A stretch of DNA of 64,000 nt. Origin: Aphrophora alni (Eukaryota; Arthropoda; Insecta; Hemiptera; Aphrophoridae). The DNA is taken from the NCBI GenBank assembly GCA_963513935.1, contig OY740765.1:151553830-151617829 (forward strand). Direction: 5' to 3'. Shown in pieces: positions 45,240-54,959 of this stretch (its first letter is position 1; each line of letters opens with the position of its first letter). The notes beneath the pieces are model-generated. The model ran no database searches. It was not told where the DNA came from and saw only the letters and a program-made list of their open reading frames with translations. The position numbers and the translations under genes are program-made.

Positions 45240-45750
45240 AAATAATATAAGGAAATTACTCACAATCAACATCAACTGTGCAGAGTTACCTTGCCCTAAA
45301 TATGTTAACAACTAACCAACCCAGCTGGTTGGGGTGAAATATATTTGTCATAATTAAACTAGGAGGATTATGTGGGTAAAATTTGTTTTCATTATGAAGT
45401 CAAGAGATCATTGTCCCCCAACCGTCATGCGGAGGAGGGGGATAATCAGTTTAAAACAAGAAACGATTTGCTAGGCGATAGAATATGCGTTCTAAACTGA
45501 ATGTTATGAATGATAAATCTTTTAGGGAGGGACGTTTTTGTAATGAGTATTTTAAACATTTTTCATTTTTGTTTATGAATTTCCTATTCATCCAAAATAT
45601 TAAAAGGTTGTAGTGATAAATGTGTTTCTCAATGTGCAAAGCTTTCTGAGCAATGAGATAATCATAAAATTAAGCTAACGATAAACTGAAAATAGTTGTT
45701 CAGTAAAATCATGTGGTTATTAATATTGCATTAGATTTATTTATATTGTA
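45240..45750 (+). repeat. ~520-bp dispersed repeat, copy 2
   Basis: Partner of 40990-41510 in the same orientation: ATTACTCACAATCAACATCA, CAGAGTTACCTTGCCCTAAA with TATGTTAACA, AATATATTTGTCATAATTAA, GGAGGATTATGTGGGTAAAA, TTTGTTTTCATTATGAAGTC with AAGAGATCATTGT. Small insertions and deletions separate the copies. Confidence 0.75.
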
Positions 45751-46020
45751 CTTCGGAAAAACATTAATGGGAGTGATAAAAACTAAATTAAAATTTGAAA
45801 AATGTAAAAGGTAGTTGTTATATTTTGAATTATCGTACGATGAAAATCTGTTTGGATAAATTGTGTCAACATTGATTTAGGTGGTATCCAATCAAAAATT
45901 GGATTGTTTTGAGTATTTTGATTTGGTATATATATATATTTTTTAAACATTAAAAAAAGTAAATCATTTAAAAAAGATGTTAACATATTTTATTATTTTA
46001 TGGCGTTTAACCCAAAAATG

Positions 46021-46050
<30 letters not shown>
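46021..46050 (+). repeat. 30-base A run
   Basis: Uninterrupted A30, longest homopolymer in the window. It could be the polyA tail of a retrotransposed copy, but nothing upstream is recognisable. Confidence 0.9.
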
Positions 46051-46053
<3 letters not shown>

Positions 46054-46980
46054 ATCTAGATATGAAGAATGACCACAAAAAATCCTTTTACTCGTGTATG
46101 TTGTATGATACGTCAGTTATCATGTACTCTAGGTTTTAATCCCACACTTTCATCTTTCCTATCACGTTTATCTTAACCAACTCTTGTTCTTTCCCGACTC
46201 TGACGCTATTAGAGTATTCGAGTGTAGGGATCGTATTGTATATACTTTCTTCCTTTTCTTTATAAGGCTGACAATAACTGAATGGTTTCTTCGCTTTTAA
46301 ATAACGGAGGAGCGGATTCAAAAACGTCTTTTAGTCGACAAAAAAAGTTCAGAATTCCAAGTAACTCAACATCGACTTTTTTAAAGATTAAATATCTTTC
46401 TCTACGCTTCGTATAATATGTGAGGAAATAAAAATAAACATTTGAAAAACTTCCAAGCAAAGCGTCATCACTATTTTTCGGTGCATTATTACAACTCGAA
46501 ATGCTTTGGTTAATATTTTAAATTTTCAGTCGATTCGAAAGTTATTAGCTAAGAACTTCAAATACACTAAGCCTATAGTTTGTATCTTCAGTTGTCGGTT
46601 TGTGCAAGTTTAAACCATTTAAACATTCGTATAACGAATAATTTAATTACAGTTGATTCATTAGTACAGAATACACAAAATCAATTGGAGGTTAGTTTAA
46701 CTAACTAGATCCATGCAAGATTATCATCGTAATATTTCTGTTTTGTCAGATATTGTTCCTACTTATTGATGAGTGTTGTTTCTATTGCTAAGTTTTCCCT
46801 TTTTTAAACGAGAAAACTATAACAAAAAATTTCTCAAACAAACCCTCGCAAGAAGAAAACAAGAGTTCAATATTACTTCAACTGTCTGAATGTTTAGCTG
46901 TATTTAACTTATCCCAGTGTAAGAAGTATAAGGTTAGGTTTGGTAATTCGACCTCCGTTATTTTAACTAATGTTCACGTT
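46051..46980. other. Non-coding, nothing recognised
   Basis: Two short overlapping minus-strand frames (46136-46460) show no known motif. No gene supported. Confidence 0.35.
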
Positions 46981-47310
46981 TTATGATCTCAGGAAACCGA
47001 GAGTGATTTTCGAGATGCCGCCATTTCACGATAGCAGGATCACAAATTAATTTAGAAACATAAAATTTGGTATAAAGGACTGTTTAAGGTTATAGTGTTC
47101 TCATGTAACGCTACTTACATTTAGAAAAAATAATTTAAAAATCTAGAAATTGTGGCCCCTCTGTCTACGATGACAAATAGTGATGGTATCCGGCAGGGCC
47201 GAGTAATCAACACGAGGGTTAGAAAGTAGAGGATTCTTTCACATATGTACACGCCATATAAGGTTCGCCAGGTCTAAGCGAGTGGAGAGCTTTTAATATA
47301 TATTCATCTT
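46980..47310 (+). repeat. Dispersed repeat, copy 3
   Basis: Matches the 9090-9500 copy: CTCAGGAAACCGAGAGTGA, GAAACATAAAATTTGGTA, TCTACGATGACAAATAGTGA, ATCCGGCAGGGCCGAGTAAT with CAACACGAGGG, and AGCGAGTGGAGAGC, in that order. Confidence 0.7.
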
Positions 47311-47641
47311 CGAGGCCCGTTATGGCCTAGCTTTCATGGACCATAGTTTATTTGAAATCAATATATACAGGTTGTTAAAAATAACCCCTTTTACAAAAAG
47401 GAAGGTGAAAGTTCACATGAAGGTATGTCCTAAAACGTTTAGTTTTTCGTCTGTCTGTCTGTATGTGTTTTTTATAATACGTTATATCTTAGGAAACTCT
47501 AAACACGTCAACTTCAGTCTTGGTACATGTATAAAATAAGACCCAATCGGTCTTTATAATAAGACCGAAGTTTATACTTTGTACCATTTCAAAATGGTGG
47601 CCATTTTAAATTTCTAAATCTCAAAATCAGTAAATTTTACA

Positions 47642-47845
47642 AAATATTTACAAGAGACAAAAAGTCCCTAAATTTTATCTCCTATGGAAATGACTTCATG
47701 CGCATTTTGTGATAATAATGGCAAAATTTTATTTTTATAGTTCATAAAATTGCAAAAACTCAATTAATAATCATGGAATCTTAATAATTTATGCAACGTT
47801 ATTTAGGAGATAAAATTTGGCAACTTTTTTTATCTCTTGTAAAAG
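47642..47845. repeat. Small foldback element
   Basis: ACAAGAGACAAAAAGTCCCT with AAATTTTATCTCCT (47650-47684) is inverted at 47803-47840 (AGGAGATAAAATTT ... TATCTCTTGTA). The same phrase, AAAAGAGATAACTTTTTGTC with TCTTGTA, occurs in the foldback at 10478-11097. Confidence 0.7.
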
Positions 47846-48095
47846 ATTCTCCAACAGTTTCTCTAATGCTTTCAACAGACTTAAAGAGGGTATACTGATC
47901 GGTCTATAGGCTAAGCCTTGACCTTAGCATATGATAGTTTATGCAATGCTCTTGAATTGCTTATTTAAATGTATTTATAGGATTAAACAAATCGATTACA
48001 ATGCTTTGTTTGTTTTGTTTTAGGTAAGTGAAACATTTTAAACTTTGAGGTGAATTTGGGTAAGAATACAGTTTTGACGTTTAGATTATATGAAT

Positions 48096-48101
48096 AGTAT
48101 A

Positions 48102-48135
<34 letters not shown>
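48096..48135. repeat. (TA)n microsatellite
   Basis: TA repeats with one TG interruption. Confidence 0.9.
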
Positions 48136-48140
<5 letters not shown>

Positions 48141-48229
48141 TTAGACTTCCGTTAAGTCATACACATAGGCTTTGACATATCTTTTATATATTATTATTAT
48201 TATATCTCCTTTTCCTCTTTTACTAATTG

Positions 48230-48550
48230 TATACATTCAGAATTTATTATCATATGTAAATATGAACCATCTGGTACAATATGTTGATGATACAACACCT
48301 ATTAGGGATGCTGAATCCACATTATTATTATAACCAAGTACTTTATCTAATGTGAATAAAACAAGTAAGCACTTTTCAAGAAAAAATTGTTAATGTATCC
48401 AGAGAAAACTGTTTATAAGTGTTGCTTGAAGCAAAATGAATATCAGTTAACATCTAGAATTATGTGGGGTGACTCTTTAAGCCGAGAATACAAAGGGTTT
48501 TACATCTACATAAAAAAGCAGTTTAAAAAATGGAATCCTACATGAAGGCA
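48230..48550 (+). pseudogene. LINE reverse transcriptase YVDD fragment
   Basis: Plus-strand frame near 48258-48325 reads NMNHLVQYVDDTTPIRDAES, with YVDD matching the catalytic box of Jockey/CR1-type RTs (QYADDTTL). Then come MYPEKTVYKCC (about 48394-48425; usual LNxxKTxxxxF) and YKGFYIYIKKQFKKWNP (about 48489-48537; usual YKFLGIYIDxxLxWxxH), after frame changes. Both catalytic Asp remain but the rest of the RT is missing. It ends against the long-TIR transposon that starts near 48561, which may have inserted into it. Confidence 0.65.
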
Positions 48551-48560
48551 TTAGAAGATT

Positions 48561-50742
48561 TTAAAATATGGTCCCAATAGACCTCCCAAGTCTATGTAGA
48601 CAATGGTCGAAAAGTCCCTTTAATTTTTTTATTGCTTAAAATAAATTAACTGAACTTTGTACATATCTTGTGGTGCATAACAGGACGTATTTTTGGTCAT
48701 ATCAGACTTTTTCTATGATTTTGAGGGGTTTAAAGGAAGATGGGGTGGGAAAACATTAAATGTAAAGAAGGATCATTTGCCACATCATTGGAATGCTTAT
48801 TAAAAGACTACGTAAATGAAAAAAAACTAGAGCATAGTATCTTGCTCCGTTTTAAAGTAATGGACAATCAAATTTATGAAAAATGGTATTTTTATTTTAA
48901 CATCAAAGTACAATATTAGTTAGTTTATAATAGGTTATTGAAAATATAGATGACACATTTTTTATTAGGTTACTAATGTTGTATAAAGAACCAGTAAATA
49001 CATTTAGTACAGTACCACTAACATTATTTTAGTTCTACAGACTATTAGTACAAAATTGGAAAAAATTGTATTTTGATTAAACTGGAACCGAGAATACAAC
49101 CCTCGACTTTGAGAATACAAATGAAGGCCTTTGTACCCGATTTTCTCTACTGATTGCGAACTGATAACTACTGGTTTGCACGTACTGATAGGATAGCAAC
49201 ACCTCCCTCATTTCCTCTCCAATATTTGTTGTGATCAACCAGTCCTCAGTTCTGGTTGATTAAAAATGAATCGCGGAAATACAGACAAGGTTGAAATGAT
49301 TTTATTATTTTTTTTTGCGGACAGGCTTTAACAAATCTTCCACAAACAGTATGTTTATTCAATGAATCACACTCAGATAGACCAACTTTAGTTCCATATT
49401 TATCAAATTTAGTTTTAGAAACACATTTAGTGTTAAAGATGCACCTCGATCAGGGAGATCATCACATCAACAACAGAAGAAAATCAGATTAACAACAGAA
49501 ACCAAATCAATAATTTCGTAGTGTTGCACAAGAAACTTGTTTACCAGATGGATCAGTACACAAATTACTCAAAAATGTAAGTGTTTCAAGAGCTCAATTA
49601 AGACGATCCCGATGTAATGGTAAAATTTTGTGAAGTCATGATAAATGTGATGGACAGAAATTACTGTGATTATTCGGAACTCGTATGTTTTAGTTACGAA
49701 TGTTCATTCACTTTGCACGGATCAGTTAATCGGGATAACTGTTGGTATTGGTCAAGTCAAAATCCTGACTGATTATCCATCCTGTCCGTTTTTCATTGAC
49801 GGACCATTGAATGGGCCGAAATATCTGAACTTGTTACAACAGCAAAATACTCTTTGCTATACTCTAACAAATGACAATAAAATCGAGGGCAATATTTCAA
49901 CAAAATGGAGCACTGCCTCGCTATTTTGGCTAAGAAAGAGACTTTTCGGATATTCATTTTTTAAGGGAGATGGATTGGTAGGACGAACGATCGAGTAGCC
50001 AGCTCGTTTACAATATTTATCTCCTTTTTTTCTTTGGGGTTACGTGAAAACAGAAGTTTACAAAACTAAACCTGCAAATTGCGAAGAGTTGAAACAGCGA
50101 ATAGTAGATACCAAGCAATCTCACTTTAGATATTGTTTAATTTTAGGAAAGCTTTTCGGCACAGTTCCCTGTTAAGGACTACAATAAGAGAATTTCTCTT
50201 GTGTGTTATTATTACTGTAATAGCATAACATTAAAATAATGTGAAGTGTTTGGTTTGGTAGGTTTACGAAAAGAATGTTAGTGGTACTATACTAAGTGTA
50301 TTTACTGGTTTTTTATATAATGTGTACAAATGTTTTTTATACAATTAATTAGAAGCTTAATAAAAATGTGTAATCTCTAACCTCAACAACTTGTTTTAAA
50401 GTAATATTCTACTTTGATGTTAAAATAAAAAATACCGTTTTCCATAATTTTGATTGTCCATTACTTTGAAACGGAGCAAATTACTAAAATCTAGTTTTCA
50501 CTGTTTGCTTTGTTTTTTAATAAAGTTTACAGTGACGTGGCACATGATCTATCTTTACATTTAACATTTCTCCATCCCCCTCTTAATCCCCTAAAAATAA
50601 TAGAGGGTCAGATTGTTAAAAAATACGTCTGTTATGCACCACGAGGTATATACAAAGTTCTGTTAATTTATTTTAAGTAGTAAAAAATTTAAAGGGGATT
50701 AATGACCTTTTTAAACATCCTGTATCTTGAGACCATTTTATA
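48561..50742 (+). mobile_element. 2.2-kb transposon with ~480-bp inverted ends
   Basis: Left arm 48561-49034 and right arm 50268-50742 are inverted copies, diverged but continuous. Examples: AAAATAAATTAACTGAACTT (left) versus the reverse of AAGTTCTGTTAATTTATTTT (right); GTGGTGCATAACAGGACGTA versus the reverse of TACGTCTGTTATGCACCAC; AGTAATGGACAATCAAATTT and CAGTAAATACATTTAGTA likewise. The core (49035-50267) encodes a decayed Tc1/mariner-type transposase on the plus strand. Very long TIRs on such a transposase are unusual. The outermost ~40 bp of the arms match poorly, so the edges are approximate. Confidence 0.85.
49260..50190 (+). pseudogene. Tc1/mariner-type transposase, near full length, decayed
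   Basis: Blocks in order: CGQALTNLPQTVCLFNESHS with DRPTLVPYLSNLVLE (about 49316-49425; usual N-terminal helix-turn-helix ending RPSLxTIxRLIxKFxETG), VSRAQLRRSRCNG (about 49590-49622), LVKSKS near 49760 (usual KVNVWAGI region), CPFFIDGPLNGPKYLNLLQQ (about 49780-49840; usual GPFFIDGxLNGExYLxLLQ), IFQQNGALPRYFG (about 49892-49930; usual FQQDGAPPH with catalytic Asp changed to Asn), and FFLWGYVKTEVYKTKPANCE with ELKQRIVDT (about 50028-50113; usual LDFFLWGYLKxxVYxxKPxNxEELKxRI). The first SDE box is not readable. Many frameshifts. Clearly dead. Confidence 0.8.
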
Positions 50743-51925
50743 TATGATTGGATCAAATGTTAAATAGTTTGTGACAAAATTTGTCATAATTATAACACGA
50801 GAGGATCAAACTTTTTACGGTATCCATCTAATAGGCTAAATGTTTACAGCAAGCTTTTCAAACTGGTGCAACATTTCTTAACATCTTCTAAACTTTAAAA
50901 ACTGGAAGTACATTTAAAAAAAATCGAAATCAGCTTAAGACAATTTTTATTATCGAAATCGTTCCACTTAGTAGAATGTATTCATAAATTTGTTTCACTC
51001 ACATATTACTATTTAGTTTTTTAAGTAGTTCGACATTTAACATGTTTGTATTATATTTTTTGTGTTGTAACACTATATTTTGTGTTTGGTATAATCAATA
51101 TTTTAACTTATTATTATTTATTATTTATGTTTTATTGTTCAATCTCTTTGACTAATGCACTGATACATTTAATGTAAGTCCATCAAGTTGAAATTCGTCA
51201 ATGGCCAAACAAATTGTAGTTTGTTCAAAGTTGAACGTATGACGACAAACATTTCAAATTGTAAAAAGTTTTAAGAATAATAATGGCATATTTTCTCCCC
51301 CTATATATTAAATAGTATTTTTGTAGAACTTTTGAACGAATCATCTAAAAGAAAAAAAAATTAACTATGTACCGGGCACGTATAAAAACAGTAGATTTCC
51401 ATCTTTGGTTGTTTTAATACATTCAATAAACCGTTCTTGTAAACCCAATGTGGCTATTATCTGGTGTGTCACCAATTTACGAAATTGACGAAAAACTAAA
51501 AATATGACCCAACGTGAAAATTCTCTTGCTAAGCATACGAAAAGTTTCTCTAAATATTATATTTTTAAATAATACTATCTAATAACAATTTTTATTAAAA
51601 TATTACCGGCAAAAAATAAAAAAAAAGTTTGTTAAAGAAGTGAGTGGGTACCACATTTGGTACAAACTCATAGTTTAACTCAACCTGTTAAACTAGTCAT
51701 TTTTTAATTTTTGTCTGGTAAAAAACCTAAGGGAAACGTTTTAGAAAACTATTTGAATTTCTCATTTTACGTTATTTTTGTGTGTAAAACTGCTTGTTAT
51801 GTCTCATTTAGAAGCTTAAATTTAAGACAAAACCCATTATTGCTAATCAGAACACTCGTGCCATGTCTTGGAACTGGGAAGTATCTTTATTGAGAGGCCA
51901 CTGTTTTTAAAATAAAATACAATTT
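50743..51925. other. Non-coding, nothing recognised
   Basis: AT-rich; no gene or repeat edge supported. The short plus-strand frame at 51711-51893 has no known motif. Confidence 0.4.
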
Positions 51926-52195
51926 AAAAAGGTAAATGTATTGTACCTCTCCCTCTGATTTTGGTATGAAAAATTATGAAATCGTTAGCTATTTACCTTA
52001 AATTCAAACAAACAGACCATATTTTTTGTCGGAAGACACTTTTCAAGTCACAGAATACATTAGTTTATTAGAAAATAATAAATATGAAAATACGAAATCA
52101 AACTACGATTGCTTACAAATATTTATGACTACGTTCATCAAGTTAGTAAATGTGTGATCGCTTGTTTTATTAGGTCTGGCTAGGTGATTGAAAAG

Positions 52196-52252
<57 letters not shown>

Positions 52253-52742
52253 TATATATATATAAATATGTATGCGCATTACAGCTTAATATTATGATGA
52301 CGATGTATGATTAAAGAATCATGATAAATAGGAAATAGGGGAAATAGGTATAGGAAATATTTAGTATATAGTCAAAAAGGCAAGACCTAAAAAAACAAAT
52401 ACTTTTTACCATGATAAATATATGTTTCAATAATAAACATCGAGCGATGACACATTTACTAACTTGACGACTGTAGTCATAAATATTATCGTAGTCATTC
52501 GTAACCAGAGCTGGATTTGAATTCGTAGTAAACTAACCAGACCTGGATTTAAGGTAACGGCAGCTGGATTCCCTTGTTTTAAATGTGTTATTTGACAGTG
52601 AAGAAATTCGTTTTGTGACTTGAAAAGTGTCTTCCGGAAACAAATATGAACTGATTGTTTGAATATAAGGAATGTAGTTAACGATTTCATAATTTTCATA
52701 ACAAAATAAGAGGTAGAGGTACAATATACATTTACCTTTAAA
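51926..52742. repeat. 0.8-kb palindromic element
   Basis: Left arm 51926-52172 and right arm 52428-52742 are inverted copies: AAAGGTAAATGTATTGTACC at the left edge against the reverse complement of GGTACAATATACATTTACCT at the right, GAAATCGTTAGCTATTTACC, GGAAGACACTTTTCAAGTCA, and ATCAAGTTAGTAAATGTGTG. The right arm has ~70 extra bases, including a duplicated AACCAGAGCTGGATTTGAAT / AACCAGACCTGGATTTAAGG. A long TA run fills the centre. No coding: a foldback or MITE-like element. Confidence 0.8.
52198..52270. repeat. (TA)n microsatellite in palindrome centre
   Basis: Long TA run with AAA interruptions, near the centre of the 51926-52742 palindrome. Confidence 0.95.
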
Positions 52743-53600
52743 TATATTAAAAAGACATTATTCAGAATAGTTGAACTCCTAATTTCGTAAAGATGGTCAA
52801 GTATGACTGTAACAGACAGACAGACGAAATGCTTATTATGAACTAATTTCGCTTCGACTTTAAATATTGAGAAAATTTATTTAATTAAATACAAAATATA
52901 AAATCCCTTCTCTGAACAGGATCAAGTTATTCTCGAGGAAGAGCTTAAGTCCCAATACAAGGCTCGGTGATTACGGGAATTTCCTTTACTGGAAATGTAA
53001 TATTAAACGAAATTCCCGTAGGATTTTAATAATTCAAAACATTTTCTAATTTAACTACCAACGAATACAAACGTAACATTCTAAAAATTTAATTTAATTT
53101 AAAAGCGATTATTTGCTGAAGAAAACGTCTTAATGTAAAACCGTTAACTTCACGACTTATTATATTTTTGTCCAGAATTATACTTTCTCTATAAATAAAA
53201 TTAAGAAAGGTGTAACTATTACAACGTAACCTAAAACGTACTACATGACCTTCAAATATTTATTAAATTAACTTTGACACCACAACACTCTAAGAATGCT
53301 CTAATATCATTACAATGGTACTTCTATCAAGACATTATTGTAGTAGAGACACATAACAGGTTTTAAGTACATTTTAAGTGCTTTTAATGAATAATAAAGC
53401 CGTAACAGTTTATACTCGCTATAGACTTGGTGTCTCGGTGTGTTACAACAATTTTATAATCTTCCCCTCTTCAATTATAATAGTCGTATTTCCTAAACTA
53501 ATATTTTATGTCAAATTCCAGGTTCTATTTATCTTGAGCTGGTTAGTTGATCTAGTCGTGTGTTACATTTTTTTTAACCTACTTATTTAAAGTTTTCTAT
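52743..53600. other. Non-coding, nothing recognised
   Basis: No gene supported. Repeats of TACAGAC-type ACAGACAGACAGACG at 52812-52826 are short. Confidence 0.4.
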
Positions 53601-53614
53601 TCTCAGATAAAAGA

Positions 53615-53725
53615 GAGGTATAGAGATATTTTTGTGGATAAAGGTGAGGATTATTATGTGGTTTTGTGGATGAGTATTGGAGGGTGTCTGTGTAATAGAA
53701 TTTGATATTTTCAGTTAAAAGAAGG
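53615..53725 (+). repeat. Detached unit of the 106-bp array
   Basis: AGAGATATTTTTGTGGATAA, GGTGAGGATTATTATGTGGT and TTTGTGGATGAGTATTGGAG match units of the array at 54343-54810, about 0.6 kb away. The DNA between is bounded by inverted repeats and may be an insertion into the array. Confidence 0.75.
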
Positions 53726-53738
53726 AAAATAGTTATTT

Positions 53739-53829
53739 GTGCAACTAGTGAGCAAAGTGGCACTTTTTTAAACGAGAGAAAAATGTTTTTATCGATTTTA
53801 AAAAAGACACTTTGCTCACGAATTGCACA
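53739..53829. repeat. 33-bp arm hairpin
   Basis: TTGTGCAACTAGTGAGCAAA with GTGGCACTTTTTTA (53739-53771) is inverted at 53797-53829, separated by ~25 bases. The phrase GAGCAAAGTGG/GAGCAAAGTAG recurs three times just before the tandem array (54232-54260). Confidence 0.85.
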
Positions 53830-53834
53830 TTATA

Positions 53835-54343
53835 CTTTGTCTACAGTTGTTATTTTGTGACAAATAAAAAACATACTTCAGCAGTAACACAATTTAATAA
53901 AACATTAATTTAATACAATAGTGTTCAACCTCACGTCAAAAATGAGGTTATTTATGAATATTACAAATAACTTAGGTGTATTGTTGAGGAAACGGGATTG
54001 CCAACTTCAAAACTCGGCAAACGAAAAATACTCTCCGTGTACATACACTGTCAATCATCTTCATGAATAATTACTTCCTTTTTCAACTTTAAAACGTTGT
54101 TTTGTTGTTTATTTATGTTATTTTACATGTAAGAATTAATCTAACATAAATACGGGACATTTCCTGTATATTATAAATCAATTCAAATAAACTTAACCTA
54201 AATTTCGTTTTGTTCGGTTGCCATTCGGAGTGAGCAAAGTAGTGTGCAAAGTAGTGGGCAAAGTGAAACTGTTGAGAAATCAGCTGTTTTGCAAACTAAT
54301 TTAAATGATCAAAATGCCACTTTGTCAACAACTGTAGACAAAG
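53835..54343. mobile_element. Segment bounded by a perfect 17-bp inverted repeat
   Basis: CTTTGTCTACAGTTGTT (53835-53851) is exactly inverted at 54327-54343. The segment, or a larger one starting at the hairpin at 53739, lies between one detached unit and the rest of the 106-bp array. Non-coding. MITE-like, without a confirmed target duplication. Confidence 0.5.
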
Positions 54344-54810
54344 ATATTTTTTTGCGAAGATGTGAGTATTATTATGTGATTTTGTGGATGAGTGTGCGAG
54401 AGTGCCTGTGCAGTAAGCATTTTTTATTCTCAGATAAAAGATGGATAGAGATATTTTTGTAGGGAAAGTGAGGAATATCATGTGGTTTTGTGAATGAGTG
54501 TGAGAGGGTGCCTGTGCAGTAAGAATTTTCTATTTTCATAAAAAAGAAGGATAGAGATATTTTTGTGGGAAAAGTGAGGATTGTCATGTGCTTTTCTTGA
54601 TGAGTGTGAGAGGGTGTCTGCGCAGTAAGAATTTTCTATTCTCATAGAAAAGTAGGTTAGAGATATTTTTTTTGGGAAAAGTAAGGAATATCATGTGGTT
54701 TTCTGGATGAGTGTGAGAGGGTGTAGAGTAAAAATTTTCTATTTTCATAAAAAAGAAGGAGTGTGATACTTTGTGGGAATATGTGAATAATATTATGTGG
54801 TTTTGTGGAT
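54343..54810 (+). repeat. 106-bp tandem array, about 4.4 units
   Basis: Units contain GAGATATTTTTGTGGGAAAA, GTGAGGAATATCATGTGGTT, TTGTGGATGAGTGTGAGAGG, GTGCCTGTGCAGTAAGAATT and TTCTATTTTCATAAAAAAGA. GATATT or its variant starts at 54343, 54450, 54556, 54662 and 54765. The opposite strand of two units is open (FLTFPTKISLS in 54296-54481 and 54372-54587), but unit length is not a multiple of three, so this is a shadow. Confidence 0.9.
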
Positions 54811-54959
54811 TATCGTGTGAGAATGTTAATACAAGGTTTGTTAATAATAGTTCTCAAAACGAACCTTGTACTACGAAGCAACGATTGCATGTTGTGGGAA
54901 CAATTTGTTTGCCAAGTTTTACGACACAGTCAACAATAATTTCCCTGCAATAAAGAACC

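Noticed and set aside
46021..46050. A30 run as the polyA tail of a processed gene copy
   Set aside because: No recognisable coding sequence lies upstream and no target duplication was found.
54296..54587. Two minus-strand frames with repeated FLTFPTKISLS peptides
   Set aside because: They arise from the 106-bp tandem array, whose unit is not a multiple of three, so the peptide repeat is a by-product.
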